The position numbers and the translations under genes are program-made. From Candidatus Gastranaerophilales bacterium (GTDB taxonomy: Bacteria > Cyanobacteriota > Vampirovibrionia > Gastranaerophilales > Gastranaerophilaceae), in contig CALUWL010000001.1 of the NCBI GenBank assembly GCA_944324445.1, forward strand, positions 33,561 to 97,560: a DNA stretch of 64,000 bases, read 5' to 3'. The notes under the pieces were generated by a model that saw nothing but the letters and a program-made list of their open reading frames with translations, was not told the origin of the DNA and did not search any database. This document shows, in pieces, positions 34,998 through 42,941 of this stretch (its first letter is position 1; each line of letters opens with the position of its first letter).

Positions 34998-37847
34998 ATG
35001 GGTAACGACTTTTCATCATCCGGAAATGAACTTTTAAAAAAATTAAGTTCTACAATTATGAATGATTCTTGGCTGCAAAATTTGTACGGAAGTAAAAGAG
35101 CAGATCAACAAAGTGAATTGAAAAAAATATTCACCGTTGTCGCTTCAAATGACGTAACAACAAGTGAAAAAAAGGCTTTAATGAGCAGAAAAGAGATTTT
35201 ACAAGACAAAGTAGAACGTCTAGAAGCTAAGATGGCTGTCCTTGAAGAAGAACTTGCAAAAAATCAAGCAGAAATTGCTCGACATGCAGATGAGATAACC
35301 AATTTAATAACATCTGTTGAAGATAAATCAGAGGCCCTTGAAGAACAACAAAAAAGAAACGTTAAAAACGCAATAGAAGATGTGTTTTACGAATACGAAA
35401 GAGGTATCATAGGAAAAGATGCCGTTTCGGGAGAAATTAAAAAAAGGGTTAAAAACAACACATATAAAGATAGAGAATCTGCAGCAATCGAAAAACTATT
35501 AGGCAGACTTGATGCAAAAGAAGCAGAAGTTGCAGCCTTAGTTAACGATGCTACAAAATGGATAGATCAAAAAAATCTTTTAAGCTCACAATATGGCGCA
35601 ACAAAATCAGCATATGATTTAATTAATGCTAATTTAAAACAAATAGGAAACACTGAGACAAATTACACAAATTCAGACTACGATACATCTATACCTGTTT
35701 ATTCTCTTGAAAAAACAGATATAGTAAGCGACCTGTTTGAAAACCCTAAGCTCAATGTTCAACCCGGAGAAAATCAAAACTACGAAGAAGGCAGTCAAAT
35801 TCCTAGTTTAGATAGCGTAAATGAAAAATACGGGCAATATTATTCAAATCAAATAACAGCAGGAAAAGATCCTTTCAGCATAGAAAACGAGGCTGTTCAA
35901 AAACTAGGGCAAGCCCTCAATAATGGTCTACTTGAAGAATTAAATAGTGCCGGAATATACGGAAAAGAATTAACTGATTTTCTTGTTAATAATTTTTCAG
36001 GAGCGCAAATTAAATACTCTGATGACGGAAAACTCCAAATTCCATATGGGCATGGCGATGATGCTTATAAAGTTTATTCAAAAATTACCGACTTTTTAAA
36101 AAATAATCAATTGCCCAACGATGTTACAAGTTGGAATAAAGACAGTTTCAAAGGTACACTAAATACTTGGGATAAAGAAGGCGGCAATACAATTTCATCA
36201 AATAAACAAATTGAAGCTTTATCTGAAAACTATGCTCAAATTCTTGATAAAATGAGCACCAAAGAACCAAAATTCACCTTTAAAGAAGCAATGTATGCAT
36301 TGTTTAATCCTGATACAGGCTTATTTAAAGATAGCGGCGTAGTATATGACCCTGAATTACAAGGTGAAAATCCAAATTATTTCATAGAACTTGCAGGTGA
36401 TGATGAAACAGCAGAAATGTACAAAAACCTTGCAATTAAAATATATGATATTTGGGGCGTTAAACCTTCAAGAGGTGCAGATGTAGAAAATTATGAACCC
36501 GCACCAGATGGCAGCACAAATACAAATGATGGCACAGATACTCCTGAAGTCGATAAAACTGACCCTATTTCATTTAAAATAAACAACGCAGAATACACAT
36601 TTTTAATAGATAGAAACAAAGACGGATCCTTTAGCGGCAAAGAAGAATTCATTGGCGCTCAAGAAGGCAAAAGCTGGCTAGATGATTTAAAATCTCTTGA
36701 TTCAAATAACGACGGAAAATTAAGCGGCGAAGAATTAAAGGATTTAAGAATCCTTGGTTCCTCATATACCGATAATGCTCAAACAACCTACACCGGAGGA
36801 AAATATCTAAACGAAGAAACAACAAACATTCAATACAAGCTAAGTAACGCAAGCGACATGGGAATCGAAGAAATCAACCTTGAAGGACTTGAAAATCAAG
36901 TTGATAACTCATTAAATAAAAATGATATTAACAACTCCGAATTATTTAGTGACAGCTTTAAGTTTACATTAAACGGTCAAGAAATAACCGCATCAAGAAA
37001 AGATGACACAGACTATTTCATGAATGCTGTATACAAAGATGCTTACGGAAAAAATTTCAACCTCGGAATGAGCGGAGATGAAATTCAGTCAATAATGGAC
37101 AAGGATTATGGCGAATTTGATAAATTCTCAGCTGCGTATGCTGATGTATACACCGATGTTAACGTCCTTGCAAACGCAGGTCAGGCAGCTCAAGAAACAA
37201 GAGCAATGTTTGATAAAGTAATGGATAGAATAGATAAAGACGAAAATGCACAACTTCTCAGAGCAAGCAATAAAGCAGCAGCTCTTACAAACGAAGACAG
37301 CTGGACAACAATGCAAAATGAAGTAGCTGAACTTGCTGCAAAAGAAGGTATTGTAATTGATATGGAACAAGCAAAAGGTATCTATATAACAGACGGAAGC
37401 CTTTCTGCCCAAGGAATTGTTGACTCGTATAAAAACATGATAGCTCAAGAAAACGCAATCGAAAATGAAAGAGGCGTACAAAAAGAAGCTTGGAGTGCAA
37501 TAATATTATGTGCTCAAAACGGAATTGCGCCTAATGCTGATAATATTATGGAAATGCTTACAAGCGGAGAAGCAAAAACCGCTCAAGATATAGTTGATAT
37601 TCTCCTAAAAGCGCAAGAAGAAGCAAACGTTAACGTTACAATTAATGATTTAGGTTTCGATAGCGAAAGAGAAGAAGAAATCTATAACAAATTCAACGAA
37701 GTATTTAATGCTGCAGGATTAAACAATAAGGTTGTAGATGCTTTAGCTGAATTATGTACCGAACAACAAAACGACAGAAGCTTTATGCAAGATAAAACCG
37801 CAGATGAGCTTGCTAAATTAATGCTTGAAAGGTACACTAACGGATAA
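34998..37847 (+). CDS. Large coiled-coil protein with paired EF-hand loops, unknown function
   Basis: A 949-residue protein without signal peptide or membrane helix. Residues about 55-120 are a strong coiled coil rich in Lys/Glu heptads, with more helix to about 215. A polar middle follows. Two canonical EF-hand calcium loops occur at 538-549 (DRNKDGSFSGKE) and 568-579 (DSNNDGKLSGEE), with ligands at loop positions 1, 3, 5, 9 and 12. The C-terminal 260 residues are helical, acidic and Ala-rich. The Gly/Asp-rich Ca loops can also be dockerin-like, but no dockerin pair spacing is seen. ATG 34998 is nine bases after AAAGGGA; a four-codon ATG frame at 34991 overlaps the start. The gene stands alone between terminators. 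Function unknown; possibly an exported or structural Ca-responsive protein. Confidence 0.75.
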   Translation: MGNDFSSSGNELLKKLSSTIMNDSWLQNLYGSKRADQQSELKKIFTVVASNDVTTSEKKALMSRKEILQDKVERLEAKMAVLEEELAKNQAEIARHADEITNLITSVEDKSEALEEQQKRNVKNAIEDVFYEYERGIIGKDAVSGEIKKRVKNNTYKDRESAAIEKLLGRLDAKEAEVAALVNDATKWIDQKNLLSSQYGATKSAYDLINANLKQIGNTETNYTNSDYDTSIPVYSLEKTDIVSDLFENPKLNVQPGENQNYEEGSQIPSLDSVNEKYGQYYSNQITAGKDPFSIENEAVQKLGQALNNGLLEELNSAGIYGKELTDFLVNNFSGAQIKYSDDGKLQIPYGHGDDAYKVYSKITDFLKNNQLPNDVTSWNKDSFKGTLNTWDKEGGNTISSNKQIEALSENYAQILDKMSTKEPKFTFKEAMYALFNPDTGLFKDSGVVYDPELQGENPNYFIELAGDDETAEMYKNLAIKIYDIWGVKPSRGADVENYEPAPDGSTNTNDGTDTPEVDKTDPISFKINNAEYTFLIDRNKDGSFSGKEEFIGAQEGKSWLDDLKSLDSNNDGKLSGEELKDLRILGSSYTDNAQTTYTGGKYLNEETTNIQYKLSNASDMGIEEINLEGLENQVDNSLNKNDINNSELFSDSFKFTLNGQEITASRKDDTDYFMNAVYKDAYGKNFNLGMSGDEIQSIMDKDYGEFDKFSAAYADVYTDVNVLANAGQAAQETRAMFDKVMDRIDKDENAQLLRASNKAAALTNEDSWTTMQNEVAELAAKEGIVIDMEQAKGIYITDGSLSAQGIVDSYKNMIAQENAIENERGVQKEAWSAIILCAQNGIAPNADNIMEMLTSGEAKTAQDIVDILLKAQEEANVNVTINDLGFDSEREEEIYNKFNEVFNAAGLNNKVVDALAELCTEQQNDRSFMQDKTADELAKLMLERYTNG

Positions 37848-37864
37848 TACCTAATAAATCATAT

Positions 37865-37904
37865 AAATTAAAAGCCTGCATAATTATTTGCAGGCTTTTA
37901 ATTT
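37865..37904. terminator. Shared terminator between convergent genes, overlapping bioB codons
   Basis: A perfect 16-bp stem (37865-37880 with 37889-37904) with an eight-base loop and T runs at both ends, so it works for the EF-hand gene (+) and bioB (-). The bioB stop (37884-37886) lies in the loop, and its last codons are in the right-hand arm. Confidence 0.88.
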
Positions 37905-38813
37905 TTTGTTTGCCTTCAAAACTTTTTTCCTATCATCATCAGCGCTAAAACCGGTTGTAGTTAAATAATTTCCTACAATAGCACTATCTACAGCGTTTTT
38001 AATTGCAACTAATATGTTTTTTTCCGATAATCGAGCTTTTTTACCTCCGGCAAGACGAATGCTTGAATTTGGATTTGCAATTTTAAAAATCGCCAACGTT
38101 CTTAAAATATTTTCCTCATCAATCTTATCTAAATAATTTTCAAAAGGAGTTCCCTTAATTGGAGTCAAAATATTAACAGGTATGCTATCCGGATTAATTT
38201 CGGCTAATTCTAAAGCCATTTCAACTCTTTGTTCAACGGTTTCGCCCATTCCGATTATAACACCGCAACAAAGCTCCATTCCTGCTTCTTTTACATATTT
38301 ACAAGTGTTTATTCTATCTTCATAGGTATGCGTAGTGCAAATTTTATCGTGATAGCTTTTACATGTATTTATATTGTGATGAAAGCGATTTAAACCTGCT
38401 TTTTTTAATTCTTGAGCTTGTTGTTTGGTTAAAATTCCTATACTGGCACAGCTTTTTAAACCTAAGGCATTAATTTCTTTTATCATTTTCAAAAGTTCAT
38501 CAAAATCTTTAGCTTCATCAGGAGTTTTACCTGATGTTACTATTGCAAAGTTAATTGCTCCGTTTTGTTTTGATTCCTTTGCAGCTTTTATAACTTCATC
38601 CACGCTAACTAAAGGATGAGTAAAAATATCGGTGTTATATCTTGTTGATTGAGCGCAATACTTGCAATCTTGCGAACATTTTCCGGTACGAGCAGAAATC
38701 AGAGAACAAAATTCAAATTCATCAAATGTGTACTTTTTTGAAATAGTTAAAAGCTCATCCAAAGGCAGATTATACAATCTTAAAAGTTCTTCTTTATTTA
38801 TTTTTTCACTCAT
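37884..38813 (-). CDS. bioB: Biotin synthase BioB
   Basis: A 309-residue radical-SAM enzyme that inserts sulfur into dethiobiotin, the last step of biotin synthesis. The radical-SAM cluster motif is CSQDCKYCAQS (CxxxCxxC). Other family segments are SARTGKCSQDC, HHNINTC, the CGVIIGMGE region and RLAGG near the C-terminus; the arginine there helps bind the sacrificial [2Fe-2S] cluster. The length is slightly below the usual 315-345. It is transcribed divergently from bioD, 55 bases away. Its end overlaps the shared terminator hairpin. Confidence 0.95.
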   Translation of the reverse strand: MSEKINKEELLRLYNLPLDELLTISKKYTFDEFEFCSLISARTGKCSQDCKYCAQSTRYNTDIFTHPLVSVDEVIKAAKESKQNGAINFAIVTSGKTPDEAKDFDELLKMIKEINALGLKSCASIGILTKQQAQELKKAGLNRFHHNINTCKSYHDKICTTHTYEDRINTCKYVKEAGMELCCGVIIGMGETVEQRVEMALELAEINPDSIPVNILTPIKGTPFENYLDKIDEENILRTLAIFKIANPNSSIRLAGGKKARLSEKNILVAIKNAVDSAIVGNYLTTTGFSADDDRKKVLKANKKLKACK

Positions 38814-38837
38814 TTTATCTTTTCCTTATCCTTGTTT

Positions 38838-38853
38838 TATAATTTTACTATAA
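38838..38853. promoter_or_regulatory. Divergent promoter region between bioB and bioD
   Basis: The 55-base gap between the bioB and bioD starts contains -10-like TATAAT (38838-38843, +) and TATAGT (38848-38853 read on -). No BirA-type palindrome (TTGTAAACC/GGTTTACAA) could be seen, so control of this locus is not evident. Ribosome site GAAAGG precedes bioD. Confidence 0.35.
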
Positions 38854-38868
38854 AGAAAGGCATAAAAT

Positions 38869-39531
38869 ATGAAAAATATTTTTATAACTGGAGTTGATAC
38901 CGACATAGGAAAAACTTTTGTTTCTATTGGAATTTGTCTTTTAAAAGAAAATGAAAATAAAAAGGTTGGATATTTTAAGCCGTTTCAAAGCGGAGCTTAT
39001 GAAAAAGAAGGCAAATTAATTGCTCCGGACCCTTATGAACTTAAAAAATATTCATCAATACCATCTAAATATTCTTATCTTTTTAAAGGAGAGGTATCGC
39101 CTCATCTAGCGAGCATTTTAGATAATGTTGAGGTTGATATGAATAAAGTTAAATATGATCTTGAAAATTTTTCAAAAGATAAAGATTTTGTTGTGGTCGA
39201 AGGAGCCGGAGGGTTGTATTGCCCTGCTATTAAAGGAAAATTGTTTTCAGATATAATCAAAGAGCTTAATTTAGAAACAATCATTGTAACAACCCCACAT
39301 TTAGGCAGATTAAATCATACTCTAATGACATTAGAATGCGCTAAAATTAATAATATCAAGATAAAAGGTATTATCATAAATAAAATACCAGAAAATATGA
39401 CCCTATCAGAAAAAAACTTTATAAAAGAACTTAAATTGTTTTCTGATGTTGAAATTTTAGGAGCAATACCTGAAATTAAAGTTTTGAATAAAGAAAATAT
39501 TTTAAAAGCTTTTAAGACTTTGAATATTTAA
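38869..39531 (+). CDS. bioD: Dethiobiotin synthetase BioD
   Basis: A 220-residue P-loop enzyme that closes the ureido ring of 7,8-diaminononanoate with CO2 and ATP to give dethiobiotin. Walker A is GVDTDIGKTFVS, and the substrate/Mg segment is VVEGAGGLYCP. A KPFQSG motif follows the first strand. Its 3' end overlaps bioC on the opposite strand by 20 bases. The aminotransferase that makes its substrate (BioA) is not in this window. Confidence 0.95.
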   Translation: MKNIFITGVDTDIGKTFVSIGICLLKENENKKVGYFKPFQSGAYEKEGKLIAPDPYELKKYSSIPSKYSYLFKGEVSPHLASILDNVEVDMNKVKYDLENFSKDKDFVVVEGAGGLYCPAIKGKLFSDIIKELNLETIIVTTPHLGRLNHTLMTLECAKINNIKIKGIIINKIPENMTLSEKNFIKELKLFSDVEILGAIPEIKVLNKENILKAFKTLNI

Positions 39532-40231
39532 CATATAAAGGATTATAGGTAAGTTTATTTTGATATTTTGATTTATACAATTTTAATTTTTCTTTTAATT
39601 CTTTAATTGAAAATTTTTCTTTTGTAAGAGCATTTACTCCTGTTGATTTAAGATGCCTTAAAATATCAAAGGAATCATCAAATTTTAGTTCATACTCTTT
39701 TTCAAAAACTAAAACATTATCTAAAAACATGGCTTTTATATCTTCAGATGAAGGATAATTTAAACCGACATTAAAAATATCTTTTATTTCAAAAAAATTC
39801 TTTTTGGAAAAAAGAGAAAGAACCATAACCCCATCGTTAGCTAAAAAAGATTGAAGTTTTTTTATAACTTTATCTAAATTATCGCACCATTGCAAACTTG
39901 CATTAGCAATTATTAAATCAAATTTTTTATCTGTTTCAAAATTTTCAATATCAGCATTTATAAATTCTATTTTATTATTTATTTTATTAACATATTTTTT
40001 TGCCTGAGAAATTATATCAACTGCAGTATAGTTTTCAAAATCAGGATTTTTTAAAACCAGTTTTTCGGTTAAAATCCCAGTATAAGAACCTATTTCAAGA
40101 ATATTTTTATATTTTTTATTATTTAACAATTCTATTAATTCATCTGCCATGATTTTTTGAACAAAGGCATTGGAATTGTATGTTAAAAGACTTTTTATAA
40201 ATTTCTTTTTTACGAATTCTTTATCTAACAT
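39512..40231 (-). CDS. bioC: Malonyl-ACP O-methyltransferase BioC
   Basis: BioC methylates the free carboxyl of malonyl-ACP so that fatty-acid synthesis can build the pimeloyl chain. ATG 40231 (MLDKEFVKKKFIKSLLTYNS) matches the family N-terminus; the frame extends 13 codons further into bioG without family similarity. The 239-residue SAM-binding domain shows ILEIGSYTGILT (motif I with a serine in place of the usual cysteine), FDLIIANASLQW and ILRHLKSTGVNAL, all BioC hallmarks. The bioG stop overlaps the chosen start by seven bases. Confidence 0.92.
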   Translation of the reverse strand: MLDKEFVKKKFIKSLLTYNSNAFVQKIMADELIELLNNKKYKNILEIGSYTGILTEKLVLKNPDFENYTAVDIISQAKKYVNKINNKIEFINADIENFETDKKFDLIIANASLQWCDNLDKVIKKLQSFLANDGVMVLSLFSKKNFFEIKDIFNVGLNYPSSEDIKAMFLDNVLVFEKEYELKFDDSFDILRHLKSTGVNALTKEKFSIKELKEKLKLYKSKYQNKLTYNPLYVKYSKS

Positions 40232-40863
40232 AATAAATCCTGCCAGCTTGAATAAATCCCAAAAGGACAATGAGTTGAATTAATTTCAATAATATCTGCT
40301 TTACCTTGCCAAAAATTTATCTGGTTTTTAGTCGGGATAATCCTGTCATCAGTTGAAATTATTGCTTTATCAAATTTGATTTCATTTTTTATTTGTTTTT
40401 TTTGAATTTCAAATAACTCTTCTCTAAGTTCTTCGATTGACCTTGTTATAGTAATTTCAGGATTTAATTTGCCGCCTTTAAACATATTTTTTATAAATTT
40501 ATCTAAAGAATCCTCATTTAAAAATTTTGCCGTAATTTTATATATTTTTTCAGGTATTCCAAAATCATTATCAACTATTTTAGTTGTTCCGTTTATTGCA
40601 ACTTTATAGTCAAAACTATTAAAAATATCAGCAAAATTATTAACGGCAAAAACCCCCATCGACCAGCAAATTAAATATTTTTTTTCATATTTATCAAAAT
40701 CAAATTGTAAAAAATCAAAATCTAAATTTCTGTAATCAAATAAAAAAAGAATGTCAAAACCATCCGTTTTAAGATGTTTAACGGGAGTTTCATTCATTGC
40801 CCAGCCGTTAAAAAAAACAATTAGATTTTTATTATTTTTTTTATTTAACCAAAAATATTGCAT
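40225..40863 (-). CDS. bioG: Pimeloyl-ACP methyl ester esterase BioG (DUF452 type)
   Basis: A 212-residue alpha/beta-hydrolase of the BioG family, which removes the methyl group added by BioC to release pimeloyl-ACP. The N-terminal oxyanion-region motif is FFNGWAMNE, the nucleophile elbow CWSMGVFA (Ser68), and the catalytic histidine His198 in THCPFG; the acid is probably in the STDDRIIP segment. It is the functional equivalent of BioH. It starts one base after bioF ends and overlaps bioC by seven bases at the other end, so bioF-bioG-bioC is one coupled unit. Confidence 0.92.
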   Translation of the reverse strand: MQYFWLNKKNNKNLIVFFNGWAMNETPVKHLKTDGFDILFLFDYRNLDFDFLQFDFDKYEKKYLICWSMGVFAVNNFADIFNSFDYKVAINGTTKIVDNDFGIPEKIYKITAKFLNEDSLDKFIKNMFKGGKLNPEITITRSIEELREELFEIQKKQIKNEIKFDKAIISTDDRIIPTKNQINFWQGKADIIEINSTHCPFGIYSSWQDLLC

Positions 40864-41997
40864 TTATATTTTCTCCAACAAATTTTTTACTTCCTCAAAT
40901 TCCATATCTGCAGTTAAAGAAAGTCTTAACCTCGAAGTATTTAAAGGAACAGTAGGCGGATTTATCGGAAGAACATAGAAGCCTTCTTTTTGAAGCCTTA
41001 GCGCTGTTTCTTTTGTTTTTGAGCTTTCACCAATAATAACCGGAATAATTTGAGAAGCACTAACAGTCGGATAAATTTTATGAACCTTTTTAAATAAATT
41101 GTTTAATTTTTCTTTCTGACTAATTAAAAAATCAAACTTTTCTGTTAATAAAAAATTACTCCACAAAATATTAACCGAAGGCAAAGCAGTGGAAAATATA
41201 AATCCTGAAGCTTTATTTATCAAATAATCAACTATCGTATTACTTGAAATAGCAACAGCACCGACTGAAGCCAAGGATTTACCCAAAGTAACGGTAAAAA
41301 TATCCACATCATTTAATAAATCATTTTCATCGGAAACCCCTGCAAGATTTTGTCCAAACACACCAAAGGCATGAGCTTCATCAATCATCAAAAGGCAATT
41401 ATATTTCTTTTTAAGCTCAATTAATTTTTTGATATCCGCGATATCTCCATCCATTGAAAAAACTGATTCTGATATAATAATTGCATTTTTGTATTTGTTT
41501 CTATGGGTATAGAGCATTTTTTCTAATGACTCATAATCATTGTGTTTATAGCGAAAATGCTCTGCCAAGGACAATTTTAAACCCGATACAATGCTTGCAT
41601 GGTTTAATTTATCCGAAAATATGCAATCGGATTTTGTAAATAAAGTGCTTACAATACTTTGATTACATTGATACCCCGTATTAAACAACAAGGCTCTTTC
41701 TTTTTTAAATAAATTTGCAAATTTATTTTCTAAAACACTGTAACTTTTTGAATTTCCGGTAAGCAAACGAGCAGAAGCAGAAGAAAACAAAAATTCAGTT
41801 GAATTTTTATGCCTTTCAATAAATTCTGAAATTAAATCTTTGTTTGTACTTAAATTCAAGTAATCATTGGAAGAAAAATTAAGCATTTTTCTTCCTTCTA
41901 CAACAATATATTTTGAGATTTTTTCTTCTATGTTTTTAATTGAGCGAAAACTCGAATTTTCCTTTAATTTTTCAAGCTCTGATGTGTAATTTTGCAT
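40864..41997 (-). CDS. bioF: 8-amino-7-oxononanoate synthase BioF
   Basis: A PLP-dependent alpha-oxoamine synthase that condenses pimeloyl-ACP with alanine. The frame opens at 42015 but ATG 41997 (MQNYTSELEKLKENSSFRSI) is the likely start (377 residues). Motifs: LNFSSNDYLNLS, GNSKSYSVLE, DEAHAFGVFG (PLP-stacking and Asp), TLGKSLASVGA with the PLP lysine, and FSTALPS. First gene of bioF-bioG-bioC. A TATTAT -10-like element ends about six bases before the ATG, so the transcript may be nearly leaderless. Confidence 0.95.
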   Translation of the reverse strand: MQNYTSELEKLKENSSFRSIKNIEEKISKYIVVEGRKMLNFSSNDYLNLSTNKDLISEFIERHKNSTEFLFSSASARLLTGNSKSYSVLENKFANLFKKERALLFNTGYQCNQSIVSTLFTKSDCIFSDKLNHASIVSGLKLSLAEHFRYKHNDYESLEKMLYTHRNKYKNAIIISESVFSMDGDIADIKKLIELKKKYNCLLMIDEAHAFGVFGQNLAGVSDENDLLNDVDIFTVTLGKSLASVGAVAISSNTIVDYLINKASGFIFSTALPSVNILWSNFLLTEKFDFLISQKEKLNNLFKKVHKIYPTVSASQIIPVIIGESSKTKETALRLQKEGFYVLPINPPTVPLNTSRLRLSLTADMEFEEVKNLLEKI

Positions 41998-42022
41998 AAA
42001 TTTATAATAACACAAATTTATT

Positions 42023-42874
42023 TTATAAAATCAAAGCAAGTATCATTAGTATTATAGAACCTATTTGAAGCCCTGTTGATGTAAATTTTTGAATTTTATT
42101 TGCTTCATATAATTTAGCTGTCTGCTGAGCATTTGCGGCAGCTTGAAGCCTTTGCATTCTCAAATAATCATCATCAGATGAAAAATCCCGCTGAAAAATT
42201 TTCCTTTCAAGCCTGTTTAACCTTAAACCAACAGGGTCTTGCGAATATGTTTTAGAAAATAAAATAGTTTCTAAACCTGATAATTGTATATGAATATCAG
42301 AATTTTCATATTTATTTTGAGAGCCCATATATTGCTCAATATCTCTTGTTGGAGCATAAGGCTGCTCGACATGATAAGAAGGATTTTGAGCCACAACATC
42401 TTTTTTAACGTAAGCTTTTAACCTATCCGTTCTTGAAGCCAAGTCGCCTTCTTGAGTTGAACCGAATATCTTTTTTTCAAGCCTGTCTAATCTTTTATAG
42501 ATATTTTCTTTTTCGTATGTTGAATTAAAAAGCTGATACTCTAAAGTATCGATTTGAGGATAATTTATTCCTGCTACTTCATCAGAATCTATTTCATAAG
42601 CGGGTTTTATACTATCTTCATAACTTTCAAAACCCATAGCTTCATTTAATTTTTTAATTCTTTGTTCAATTGAAAGTTTTGAATTAACAGTGCCAAAGAC
42701 ATTATTTTCAATTCTTGATAATCTTTCTTGGGGTGTATCTTTTGAATATTCAAAGCCCCAAATTGAATTTTCCATTTTTGAAATTTGAATAGCAGAAGGA
42801 CTTTGAGCTGCAAAAGTCATATTCACACTCAAAAACAAGAACATTATAAAAATTGTCAGATTCTTTTTAATCAT
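42023..42874 (-). CDS. Secreted or membrane-anchored protein with three RLxRLExxiFG repeats
   Basis: A 283-residue protein that I do not recognise by family name. The N-terminus is a Sec signal peptide or anchor (about residues 1-22, hydrophobic core FIMFLFLSVNMTFAA), and residues 262-283 form a C-terminal membrane helix. Between them are three diverged repeats of about 45 residues: ERLSRIENNVFG, KRLDRLEKKIFG and LRLNRLERKIFQ. Each is preceded by an LE/ME-x-x-xF/W helix and followed by a second R-x-RL helix. The repeats are amphipathic and probably form a helical surface in the periplasm. Adjacent to bioF but with no functional link apparent. Confidence 0.72.
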   Translation of the reverse strand: MIKKNLTIFIMFLFLSVNMTFAAQSPSAIQISKMENSIWGFEYSKDTPQERLSRIENNVFGTVNSKLSIEQRIKKLNEAMGFESYEDSIKPAYEIDSDEVAGINYPQIDTLEYQLFNSTYEKENIYKRLDRLEKKIFGSTQEGDLASRTDRLKAYVKKDVVAQNPSYHVEQPYAPTRDIEQYMGSQNKYENSDIHIQLSGLETILFSKTYSQDPVGLRLNRLERKIFQRDFSSDDDYLRMQRLQAAANAQQTAKLYEANKIQKFTSTGLQIGSIILMILALIL

Positions 42875-42941
42875 ACTGATATTATATCAGGTCTTTAATG
42901 ATTTTTTCTTGGAAGTAAGTATTAGAATTAAAGTATATTTT

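Noticed and set aside
37128..37500. Two minus-strand frames inside the EF-hand protein gene
   Set aside because: Cys/Phe/Leu-rich antisense translations of a Lys/Glu/Ala-rich gene; no start signals.
38814..38868. BirA operator between bioB and bioD
   Set aside because: No TTGTAAACC/GGTTTACAA-like inverted repeat is present in the 55 bases.
42876..42890. Short CTGATAT/ATATCAG inverted repeat upstream of the repeat-protein gene
   Set aside because: The loop is only one base, so the RNA hairpin is not feasible as a terminator; may be a chance palindrome.
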